Assembly (NCBI GenBank): GCA_022839785.1
Contig: JALHJW010000029.1
Location: 1 to 5,081, forward strand
Direction of reading: 5' to 3'
Length of the DNA: 5,081 bases
Source: Desulfovibrio sp.
GTDB taxonomy: Bacteria > Desulfobacterota > Desulfovibrionia > Desulfovibrionales > Desulfovibrionaceae
The position numbers and the translations under genes are program-made. Of the stretch, positions 1 to 5,052 are shown piece after piece (position 1 is the stretch's first letter; the number at the start of each line of letters is the position of its first letter). The notes beneath the pieces are model-generated. The model was not told the DNA's origin and did not search any database. It was given only the letters and a program-made list of their open reading frames with translations.

Positions 1-255
1 GGTGGAAAGGATCTGGCCCAGCTTGACGAAGGTGGGGCCCAATTCTTCCAGGGCAAGCCTCATCCGCTCCGCGGGCGAAAGCCGGGTCAGCTCCGGTTCG
101 GGCTTGCGGAAGAGCCGGCGTCCCCGGGCAACGAACCGGGAAAGCCCCATGAGCGACAGGGCGTGCTCGAAGCCGTACTTGACCAGTACCCGCACGATCT
201 GCCGGTAGCGGCGCAGGCTCCGGATGTTGCGGTTGAACTGGAAAACGCTCAGCAT
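1..255 (-). CDS. ubiB: AarF/UbiB-family atypical kinase, N-terminal 85 residues (runs off the window)
   Basis: This is the N-terminus of an ABC1/AarF/UbiB-family protein, a group of atypical kinases/ATPases linked in Escherichia coli to ubiquinone biosynthesis; in quinone-using anaerobes the exact substrate is less clear. The visible 85 residues contain a basic, tyrosine-rich start (NRNIRSLRRYRQIVRVL), a loop with PAERMRLALEELGPTFVKLGQ, and the family's signature KxGQ motif at K78-Q81, followed by ILST. The kinase core and the C-terminal membrane helices typical of the family lie beyond position 1. The ATG overlaps the stop of the upstream phasin-like gene by seven bases (ATGCTGA), which implies translational coupling and a shared transcript. 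The start was chosen because it follows the stop codon directly and matches the usual family N-terminus. Family assignment is confident. The symbol follows common annotation practice and does not prove a role in quinone synthesis. Confidence 0.9.
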   Translation of the reverse strand, partial: MLSVFQFNRNIRSLRRYRQIVRVLVKYGFEHALSLMGLSRFVARGRRLFRKPEPELTRLSPAERMRLALEELGPTFVKLGQILST

Positions 256-566
256 TCGGTGCTCGGGTCTCCGATGCCGGCTTTTGCCTCAAGGGCCTCA
301 ACCCGCTTGGCAAGCCGGTCGTACTCCTCGCGGGGGACGAGCCCAAGACGGTCAATGGCCCGTTTGACCTCCACGTCGGCCATCTCCTCGATGCGCTCCC
401 TGACATCCTTGGCCATGGTCTGGATCTTCTCCAGGATCGCCTTCCCTTCGTCCTCACCCACCTTGTATTTTTCCTTCAGATCAACGAGACACTCCTCCAC
501 CTTTTTCTGGGACAGGGACACGACCCCCAGGCCGGTCAGAAATACCTTCTCGAACAGTTCGATCAT
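249..566 (-). CDS. Phasin-like coiled-coil protein (PHA synthesis regulator phasin-type)
   Basis: A 105-residue, highly charged helical protein resembling the short phasin-superfamily proteins (PhaF/PhaI-like) annotated as polyhydroxyalkanoate synthesis regulators. Residues 1-20 (MIELFEKVFLTGLGVVSLSQ) form a short amphipathic, fairly hydrophobic helix, as in related proteins. Residues 21-70 are a long Lys/Glu-rich helix. Residues 79-95 (REEYDRLAKRVEALEAK) give a heptad-like coiled coil of the type that drives oligomerisation. A very good ribosome binding site precedes the ATG. The gene is coupled to the AarF/UbiB kinase gene by a seven-base overlap, so the two products may work together. Such pairs have been seen in genomes without PHA genes nearby, so granule binding is not implied; a membrane-surface or regulatory role is equally possible. 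The phasin label rests on overall resemblance, not on a catalytic motif. Confidence 0.85.
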   Translation of the reverse strand: MIELFEKVFLTGLGVVSLSQKKVEECLVDLKEKYKVGEDEGKAILEKIQTMAKDVRERIEEMADVEVKRAIDRLGLVPREEYDRLAKRVEALEAKAGIGDPSTEC

Positions 567-574
567 GGGGTGCT

Positions 575-582
575 CCTCCTTT
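575..582 (-). promoter_or_regulatory. Strong Shine-Dalgarno site for the phasin-like gene
   Basis: The minus strand reads AAAGGAGG eight bases before the ATG at 566. This near-perfect match to the anti-Shine-Dalgarno sequence fixes the start and suggests well-translated message, in contrast to the weaker or overlapping sites of most other genes here. Confidence 0.85.
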
Positions 583-621
583 CATGGACATCACACGGAA
601 CAAAAGTACCAGAAATCACGT

Positions 622-646
622 AAAAAACAAGCGGCCCGCCACCCGC
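622..646 (-). terminator. Possible weak intrinsic terminator after the zinc-ribbon cluster
   Basis: Just after the stop of the last zinc-ribbon gene the minus strand reads GCGGGTGGCGGGCCGC followed by TTGTTTTTT. Only a four-base-pair GCGG/CCGC stem with an eight-base loop can be drawn, so the hairpin is poor, but the long T run directly behind a GC-rich block is suggestive. The rest of the 83-base gap (567-649) holds the ribosome binding site of the phasin-like gene and no clear sigma-70 promoter. If this is not a terminator, the downstream genes may be read through from the cluster. Confidence 0.3.
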
Positions 647-649
647 GCC

Positions 650-1303
650 TCACATCTCCAGGTCCAGGTCGGGCTGGAACAGCCGCCCGTCTCGGAGGTC
701 GAAGGGGATGGTGATGAGCCTGCCGGTGCCGCAACGGACGAGAAATGCCTCCAGAAACCGCTGGTTCCCGCGCCGCTCCCCTGCCACGGTGGCCAGTACC
801 ACCGGCTCGGCCAGGGTCAGGGCATCAGCCTCGCGAAAAACAATGGGAGCCACCGCGGCGGGACTTCCGGCGGAACGGCCGAACGCGGGAGCACGGAGCG
901 TCAAGAGCCGCCCCGCCCGCAGGATGGATGCCGGCCTGGCGGCAAAAGCGGGCACGAAGACGAACGGCGGCTTCTCCGCCCGGGCAGGGTCAGGCGTCAT
1001 GATGGCGCCCGTCAGGGACAGGTAGTCGCGCAGGGTTGCCGCCTCGCCGCCGGCGTTCACGGCACGGAACGGGAAGACCCAGAACGGGAGCCGCGCCATG
1101 GTGCGCCGCGCCCCGGGCGGAGCATCCAGGTCGGCCCCGGCCGCGTGAACGACCTGGCGCAGGACCAGGGTTTCCCCCTCCAGTTCCCGGAACGTGCCGC
1201 ACCCCTGGCAGGGGAAGATGACGTCCGCTCCCGTGGCTGAAAGGCCAGCGCCGCAATCGGGGCAGCGGAGCGGGATTACCCGCAGATCGTGCCGGTCAGC
1301 CAA
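650..1303 (-). CDS. Zinc-ribbon protein, soluble-looking, third of three related genes (TTG start)
   Basis: A 217-residue protein of unknown function. The N-terminus carries a treble-type zinc ribbon with C14, C17, C32 and C35 (CPDC, 14 residues, CQGC), then a LPFW motif at 72-75. The rest is rich in hydrophobic beta-like stretches, for example PPFVFVPAF near 112-120. No stretch looks like a membrane helix, unlike the two genes upstream. The start chosen is TTG at 1303: it overlaps the upstream stop (TTGGCTGA), has GGAGGTG just ahead of it, and leaves the zinc ribbon near the N-terminus. No ATG or GTG lies between this point and the zinc ribbon; starting further upstream would add a low-complexity extension lying inside the previous gene. 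It is the last gene of the SPFH/zinc-ribbon cluster and probably acts with the neighbouring products; its biochemical role is not recognisable. Coding is supported by tight coupling and the intact cysteine motif. Confidence 0.85.
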   Translation of the reverse strand: MADRHDLRVIPLRCPDCGAGLSATGADVIFPCQGCGTFRELEGETLVLRQVVHAAGADLDAPPGARRTMARLPFWVFPFRAVNAGGEAATLRDYLSLTGAIMTPDPARAEKPPFVFVPAFAARPASILRAGRLLTLRAPAFGRSAGSPAAVAPIVFREADALTLAEPVVLATVAGERRGNQRFLEAFLVRCGTGRLITIPFDLRDGRLFQPDLDLEM

Positions 1304-2273
1304 GCTCCACCTCCCCTCTCTGTTCCACCAGGCCGAAGAACCAGATGGCCAGACGTTCGATCGACAACCCGCCGTTGGCGGCGTGCCAGGCCAGGAAAGC
1401 GCCGGCGGCCATAAACCCGACCAGCGGATGGAGCGTGAAGGCATAGATCAGGAGCGTGACCGTCGCCAGGGGGCGCAGCACCGTAATCCGCACGGCGGAC
1501 GGAAGGCGCCCGGCGAGGACGCGGCCGTTGACCCCGTCCACGGTCACGTGATAGAGCCGCTCGCCGCGGGAAAACGTGAGGTTCCAGACCGGATACGAAA
1601 TAAGGGCGAGGCGCTCCCCGCAGAGGGCGAGACGGCCGGCCGAGCGGAGCACTCCCTTTCCTCCGCCCCGGGACCGGGCCTGGGCCAGTGCTTCCCGCCG
1701 CACCTGCTCCGGCGTCGTGACCGGGTCAAAGACCGTGCCCCGGCGGGAGACCTCGGCGAAATCCATCCCCGCAAGCGGCAGGACCGCGCTTGCCACGGCG
1801 ATGCCCCGCAGGCCGAAGCGTGACGTATCGCAGGCGGGAGAGCTGTAGTCCACGGCAATCATGACCGCCTCGGTGCCGCTTTCCGCGGGCCCGCGCACCT
1901 CCCGAACCGTGCGCATACCGTTCCCGTCGTACTCTTCCTGCCGAACCCGAGTCTCCCGCTCGGCCCAGAGCCAGCCGGCCGCATGGCCCCGCAGCCGCCA
2001 GAAGGGGAGGAAGCAGAGCTCGCTCCCTTCGAACCGGAGCAGTTCCACCACCTTCGGGTCGCCATCGGCAGCCGCCGCGGCCTTGCGGGCTGCAGCGCGG
2101 GCCTGGGCACTATCAATCCGCTCATCAATAACAAATCGGGGAATGCCCGCCTCGCCGGAAACCGCCAGAGAGGTTCCGCAGGAGGGACAGGGAGCATTGC
2201 GGTTTCCTTCGCTGAACGAAAAGGGGCTTGCACACTGGGGACAGGATATGGTGACCGTCTGCGGCGCGCCCAT
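1296..2273 (-). CDS. Zinc-ribbon membrane protein, 325 residues, second of three related genes
   Basis: A protein of unknown function with a clear domain order. An N-terminal zinc ribbon (C11, C14, C29, C32; CPQC, 14 residues, CPSC) is followed by an Ala/Arg-rich linker helix around 54-70, a LPFW motif at 89-92, a beta-rich middle, a YPVWNLTF motif at 227-234 and VDGVNGRVL at 245-253, then two closely spaced hydrophobic helices at about 264-281 and 284-299 that should form a membrane hairpin. The C-terminus (LVEQRGEVELG) is polar. The ATG follows the upstream TGA with no gap, with GGAGG six bases before it, so translation is coupled. The layout recalls zinc-ribbon membrane partners of SPFH proteins such as YdjG of Bacillus subtilis, but I see no more than an architectural resemblance. 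Likely role, by inference: membrane anchor or partner for the SPFH protein encoded upstream. Confidence 0.9.
   Translation of the reverse strand: MGAPQTVTISCPQCASPFSFSEGNRNAPCPSCGTSLAVSGEAGIPRFVIDERIDSAQARAAARKAAAAADGDPKVVELLRFEGSELCFLPFWRLRGHAAGWLWAERETRVRQEEYDGNGMRTVREVRGPAESGTEAVMIAVDYSSPACDTSRFGLRGIAVASAVLPLAGMDFAEVSRRGTVFDPVTTPEQVRREALAQARSRGGGKGVLRSAGRLALCGERLALISYPVWNLTFSRGERLYHVTVDGVNGRVLAGRLPSAVRITVLRPLATVTLLIYAFTLHPLVGFMAAGAFLAWHAANGGLSIERLAIWFFGLVEQRGEVELG
1308..1314 (-). promoter_or_regulatory. Shine-Dalgarno site deciding a TTG start
   Basis: The minus strand has GGAGGTG, a seven-base match to the anti-Shine-Dalgarno partner, inside the last codons of the preceding gene. It sits at the right distance (six bases after GGAGG) for the TTG at 1303 and for no other start codon in that frame, which is the main reason for calling a TTG start. 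Confidence 0.7.
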
Positions 2274-2993
2274 TCACTCCCTCCGCCGGAGCAATGCGGT
2301 GCAGGCCGGCCAGGCAACGGCCAGCACGGCAGCGAAGACGGCGGCCCTGAAAAGGTGGCTCTTCACGGCCGGGCCGGCGACAATCAGCACGAGGGCGAAA
2401 CCGGACACCAGCGCCGCGTGGCGAAACGGCACCGGCACGGACCGGGCCGGCAGGGGCGTCAGGAGCGCAACTCGCCGGTCCACCGCCGAGACCAGTGCCC
2501 GGCAGTCGTGGCCGGCAAGACGGAAGGAAAGGAGATAGAGAGGGAGATAGACGAGGCTGAGGGAGGTGCCGCCACGGCCGGCCCCTTCCCCCAACGCTTC
2601 GTCGACCGGGATGTCCGGCAGGATGAAGTCGTTCTCCGACGGGACGAAGAGGAGGTCGCCGCCGGGCAGGACCGGGACCGGCCCCTGAAGCCAGGGATGG
2701 CGCAGGGCCGGCACGAGCCGCGTCCCCCCGTTTTCCGGCCGCGAGAGCCAGAAGGGCGCAACCAGATACTCGCAGCCGGTCCGCTCCACGGCCTGTCCGG
2801 AACCATCCCGCTCAAGGGAGGCGGCCAGGGCGCTCCACGCCACCCGATCGTCCCGCTCGTGGGCCAGGTGATATTCGGCAATGCCGATGCCCCGCTCCGC
2901 CATGAAGGATGAACCGCAGAAGGCACAGCCGTGGAAGCGGGTATCGGTGCGGGCCTCCGCCGGAGCGCCGCACTGGGGGCAGGCGACGGTCAC
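2274..2993 (-). CDS. Zinc-ribbon membrane protein, 239 residues, first of three related genes
   Basis: A protein of unknown function starting with GTG, three bases after the stop of the SPFH gene; GGAG lies eight bases upstream of the start, inside the end of that gene. The zinc ribbon is at the very N-terminus (C5, C8, C23, C26; CPQC, 14 residues, CAFC). A PFW motif sits at 80-82, a hydrophobic block with YLPLYLLSF at 149-157, a segment ending in LP at 181-182, and two predicted membrane helices at about 192-209 and 214-233 separated by a short basic loop (KSHLFR). The C-terminus RRRE is basic, consistent with a cytoplasmic tail. The order of elements matches the next gene closely, so the two are probably divergent paralogues. 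The zinc ribbon is expected on the cytoplasmic side, where it could contact the SPFH protein. No enzymatic motif is visible. Confidence 0.9.
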   Translation of the reverse strand: MTVACPQCGAPAEARTDTRFHGCAFCGSSFMAERGIGIAEYHLAHERDDRVAWSALAASLERDGSGQAVERTGCEYLVAPFWLSRPENGGTRLVPALRHPWLQGPVPVLPGGDLLFVPSENDFILPDIPVDEALGEGAGRGGTSLSLVYLPLYLLSFRLAGHDCRALVSAVDRRVALLTPLPARSVPVPFRHAALVSGFALVLIVAGPAVKSHLFRAAVFAAVLAVAWPACTALLRRRE

Positions 2994-2996
2994 CGC

Positions 2997-4055
2997 CTAT
3001 GCTCCGGCCTGTCGTCCGCAGCCAGGACAGAAACGGGCCTCCGCCGGCAGCGGCTTGCCGCAGCCGGAGCAAAAGCCGGATTCGACCGGGGCGCCGCACT
3101 GATGGCAGAACTTTCCACCCGCCACCAACGGCGCCATGCAGCGGGAACAGTTGCCCGTGCCAACAGGAGTGGGCGCACCAGCACCCTGTGCCATGGCATT
3201 CGCCACCATGCCGGGGAGGATCATGCCGAGACCGGCGCCGACCCCGATTCCCATCCCCTGGGCGGCCTCGCCGCCCCCCTCGGCCGAGGCCGCCGCTTCC
3301 AGACTCCGGGCCGCCTTGAACTTCAGGTAGCGGTCCACATCGCCGGCCGCCTCCATGGAGGTGCGCTCGTCGATGGCCTTCTGGACCTCCGGCGGAGGAG
3401 TGATCGCATTCACGTAGAGTTCGGCCAGCTCCACGCCGAATCCGCCGAAGTCTCCGGCCAGACGCGCCTTGAGCGCCGCGGAGGTCTCATCGTAGCGGGC
3501 TGGCAGATCCAGAACCGAGTCGATGGTTTCGCCCAGATAGTCGTTGAGCCGCGCCACGATGATGTCGCGGAACAGCTCCTCCAGCTCGCTGCTGGTGTAA
3601 AGCCCCCGGGTTCCCACCAGAGCGTTCACCAGGAGCTGCGGGTCGACCACTCGCAGGGTGTAGGTGCCGAAGGCCCGCAGCCGCACCATGCCAAAGCGGC
3701 TGTCCTGGAACGCCACGGGTTCCTTGGTGCCCCAGCGCAGATCGGTGAAGGTCTGCATCCCCACGAAACAGACTTCACAGCGGAAGGGAGAGGTGCCCCC
3801 CCAGGGGAGCGACAGGAGCTTGGTCAGGATCGGCAGGTTGGCGCTGGTCAGGGTATGCCGGCCGGGGCCAAAGCAGTCGGCGACCGTGCCGTCCCTGAAA
3901 AAGACCGCCCGCTGACTCTCCCGCACCACCAGTTGGGCGCCGAACTTGATCTCGGCGGAACCCGCGGGCGGAATGCGGCGCACCATCTCCCGGCCGCTGT
4001 CGTCAAACCACTCGATTACCTCAAGAAATACCGTATTCATGCTGTTGATCGCCAC
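2997..4055 (-). CDS. SPFH/stomatin-like protein with two C-terminal zinc ribbons (COG4260, YdjI-like)
   Basis: A 352-residue protein of the family often labelled 'SPFH domain, virion core protein' or membrane protease subunit with Zn-ribbon (COG4260; YdjI in Bacillus subtilis). Residues about 20-240 form the SPFH/Band-7 region, recognised by QLVVRESQRAVFFRDG (41-56), a GPGRHTL turn (64-70), and the VELAELYVNAITPPPEVQKA stretch (208-227) that precedes the helical part. A Gly/Met-rich hydrophobic segment follows (267-290), then two zinc ribbons: C303, C306, C317, C320 and C329, C332, C343, C346. There is no N-terminal membrane helix, so membrane contact probably depends on partners or lipid binding. 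In B. subtilis the relative is encoded with YdjG, YdjH and PspA and is tied to membrane stress; transfer of that role here is inference. GTG at 4055 was preferred to ATG at 4040 because GGAGG lies five bases upstream. It heads the four-gene cluster. Confidence 0.93.
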   Translation of the reverse strand: MAINSMNTVFLEVIEWFDDSGREMVRRIPPAGSAEIKFGAQLVVRESQRAVFFRDGTVADCFGPGRHTLTSANLPILTKLLSLPWGGTSPFRCEVCFVGMQTFTDLRWGTKEPVAFQDSRFGMVRLRAFGTYTLRVVDPQLLVNALVGTRGLYTSSELEELFRDIIVARLNDYLGETIDSVLDLPARYDETSAALKARLAGDFGGFGVELAELYVNAITPPPEVQKAIDERTSMEAAGDVDRYLKFKAARSLEAAASAEGGGEAAQGMGIGVGAGLGMILPGMVANAMAQGAGAPTPVGTGNCSRCMAPLVAGGKFCHQCGAPVESGFCSGCGKPLPAEARFCPGCGRQAGA

Positions 4056-4060
4056 GGGGC

Positions 4061-4065
4061 CCTCC
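4061..4065 (-). promoter_or_regulatory. Shine-Dalgarno site deciding the GTG start of the SPFH gene
   Basis: GGAGG on the minus strand lies five bases before the GTG at 4055. For the alternative ATG at 4040 the gap would be 20 bases, too long, so the GTG is favoured even though it adds only five residues. Confidence 0.7.
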
Positions 4066-4099
4066 GTTCGCGTGATGACACTCCCGACAACGACCGTTT

Positions 4100-4109
4100 T
4101 TCGATCGAA
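4100..4109. repeat. 10-bp perfect palindrome TTCGATCGAA upstream of the SPFH gene
   Basis: A perfect ten-base palindrome lies 45 bases upstream of the SPFH start codon and just downstream of a candidate -10 element. Its position around the expected transcription start would suit an operator, but a palindrome of this length can also arise by chance. Confidence 0.4.
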
Positions 4110-4113
4110 GCAA

Positions 4114-4143
4114 GTTGTAGCATTTATCGGTCTTCAGAGGCAA
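4114..4143 (-). promoter_or_regulatory. Weak sigma-70 promoter candidate for the SPFH/zinc-ribbon cluster
   Basis: On the minus strand TTGCCT (4138-4143) and TACAAC (4114-4119) are separated by 18 bases, each matching four of six consensus positions. The 115-base gap between the DUF2905 stop and the SPFH start is more AT-rich than its surroundings, as expected for a promoter region, and contains no terminator hairpin for the upstream genes. The cluster may therefore be transcribed both from here and by read-through from the queH unit. Confidence 0.3.
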
Positions 4144-4170
4144 AACTTAAGGAATTTCAGCAGGAACGGC

Positions 4171-4386
4171 TTATTTTCTCAGCAGCCAGAGGATGAGGGA
4201 GAGCACCAGGGATATGAGAATGCTGGTGGCAAGGGGGAAATAAAAGGTGAAATTGTCCCGTTTCACGTAGATATCACCGGGCAGGCGGCCGATCCACGGA
4301 ATTTTGCCGGCAACGGTGAGGAGCACGCCCACGGCCGCAATGACCAGCCCCATGACGATGAGCGACTTGCCGAAGCCCTGCATCAT
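4171..4386 (-). CDS. DUF2905 family small membrane protein
   Basis: A 71-residue membrane protein of the uncharacterised DUF2905 family. Two hydrophobic helices (about 8-27 and 49-69) flank a conserved polar loop with GRLPGDIYVKRDNFTFYFP at 33-51, which is the hallmark of the family; the length is also typical. The C-terminus ends in the basic LLRK. The first ATG overlaps the stop of queH as ATGA, with AGGGG a few bases upstream, so translation is coupled to queH; a second ATG directly follows and would shorten the protein by one residue. A much longer frame extends upstream but lies inside queH and is not a plausible start. Function is unknown; the coupling suggests co-expression with queH but gives no direct functional link. 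Confidence 0.93.
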   Translation of the reverse strand: MMQGFGKSLIVMGLVIAAVGVLLTVAGKIPWIGRLPGDIYVKRDNFTFYFPLATSILISLVLSLILWLLRK

Positions 4387-4925
4387 TTTTTCCCCTGCCG
4401 GGGATGGTAACGGTCCTTTTCGCTGTAGATGCAGCCGCAGTACTGCTGGCGGTAGAGCCCCATCTCCTTGGAGACGCGGATGCCGTCCTGCCAGCCCCGG
4501 CGATAGTCGTCGTAGGCAAAGGTGACGCCGTGGCGCGCTGCGGCCCGCTCGGCAGCGATCCTGATGTCGTCGTGCTTCTGGTAGCGGCTGTAGAGGAGCG
4601 ATGAGGTGAACCCGTCGAAGCCGCCCGCCGCCGCTGCGGCCGCTGCCGCATCCAGGCGCGAGAAATAGCAGTACCAGCAGCGCTCCGCCGGATTGCCGGC
4701 CACGGCGGCCAGAAATTCCTCCAGGCGATACTCGTCCCGCACCTCCAGCGGCAACTCGATCCGGTCCGCATATTCCAGGACCGTGTCGAGCCGGCGGCGG
4801 TACTCCTGGTAGGGGTGTATGTTGTGGTTGAAAAAGAAACCGGTGACATCCGCCCCGCTGTCGCGGAGCCGGCTTACCGGATAGATGGCGCAGGGGGCAC
4901 AGCAGATGTGAAGCAGTAGTTTCAT
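4383..4925 (-). CDS. queH: Epoxyqueuosine reductase QueH
   Basis: A 180-residue QueH (formerly DUF208) enzyme, which catalyses the last step of queuosine synthesis: reduction of epoxyqueuosine to queuosine at position 34 of tRNAs with GUN anticodons (Asp, Asn, His, Tyr). It is the cobalamin-independent, non-homologous substitute for QueG and acts in the cytoplasm on tRNA. Visible signatures are HICCAPC at 6-12 (C9, C10, C12), RCWYCY at 82-87 (C83, C86), the SSLLYSRYQKHDDI block at 108-121, and QQYCGCIYSEKDRY at 160-173 (C163, C165). The cysteines are those expected for the iron-sulfur and metal site of the family, and the length is normal. An eight-alanine run at 93-100 falls in a helix. AGGAGG lies ten bases before the ATG, and a promoter candidate lies upstream. 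The gene leads a two-gene unit with the DUF2905 gene. Confidence 0.95.
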   Translation of the reverse strand: MKLLLHICCAPCAIYPVSRLRDSGADVTGFFFNHNIHPYQEYRRRLDTVLEYADRIELPLEVRDEYRLEEFLAAVAGNPAERCWYCYFSRLDAAAAAAAAGGFDGFTSSLLYSRYQKHDDIRIAAERAAARHGVTFAYDDYRRGWQDGIRVSKEMGLYRQQYCGCIYSEKDRYHPRQGKK

Positions 4926-4935
4926 GGGGCAACGA

Positions 4936-4941
4936 CCTCCT
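4936..4941 (-). promoter_or_regulatory. Shine-Dalgarno site of queH
   Basis: AGGAGG on the minus strand, ten bases before the ATG at 4925. The spacing is at the long end of normal, but there is no other start codon closer to it in frame. Confidence 0.75.
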
Positions 4942-4953
4942 GATCGGCATACC

Positions 4954-4982
4954 AGTTTAGTCGTTATGGAGCGTCAGCTCAA
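4954..4982 (-). promoter_or_regulatory. Sigma-70-type promoter candidate for queH and DUF2905
   Basis: The minus strand carries TTGAGC (4977-4982) and TAAACT (4954-4959) with the ideal 17-base spacer; each hexamer matches four of six consensus positions. Transcription would begin near 4947, giving a leader of about 20 bases that just includes the ribosome binding site. The location between an upstream terminator and queH supports it. Confidence 0.5.
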
Positions 4983-4992
4983 CCACCTTTTT

Positions 4993-5006
4993 GGCAGATG
5001 CCTGCC
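4993..5006. repeat. Short inverted repeat GGCAG-ATGC-CTGCC upstream of the queH promoter
   Basis: A five-base-pair inverted repeat with a four-base centre lies ten bases upstream of the candidate -35 element. No T run follows it in the direction of transcription, so it is not a terminator; it could be a regulator site or chance. Confidence 0.3.
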
Positions 5007-5052
5007 GAAGAAGGCCGGTACGCCGTCACTGCCCGCGGCCTGCACCGCAACG

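Noticed and set aside
163..714. A 183-codon plus-strand frame across the phasin-like gene and the following gap
   Set aside because: Ser/Arg-rich composition and overlap with two convincing minus-strand genes mark it as a shadow frame.
1304..1444. N-terminal extension of the last zinc-ribbon gene to an upstream ATG
   Set aside because: The extension overlaps the membrane-helix coding part of the preceding gene, is Trp/Pro/Ser-rich, and lacks the ribosome binding site found before the TTG.
1983..2912. A 309-codon plus-strand frame opposite two zinc-ribbon genes
   Set aside because: Gly/Arg/Gln-rich composition without domains, antisense to genes with intact cysteine motifs and membrane helices.
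2931..4196. A 421-codon open frame on the plus strand opposite the SPFH gene
   Set aside because: It is antisense to a clearly recognisable SPFH gene, has low-complexity His/Gly/Arg/Ala composition, and no domain; long shadow frames are expected at this GC content.
4387..4950. Extension of the DUF2905 gene upstream through queH
   Set aside because: The frame inside queH is His/Pro/Arg-rich out-of-frame translation, and the DUF2905 family length is matched by the start at 4386.
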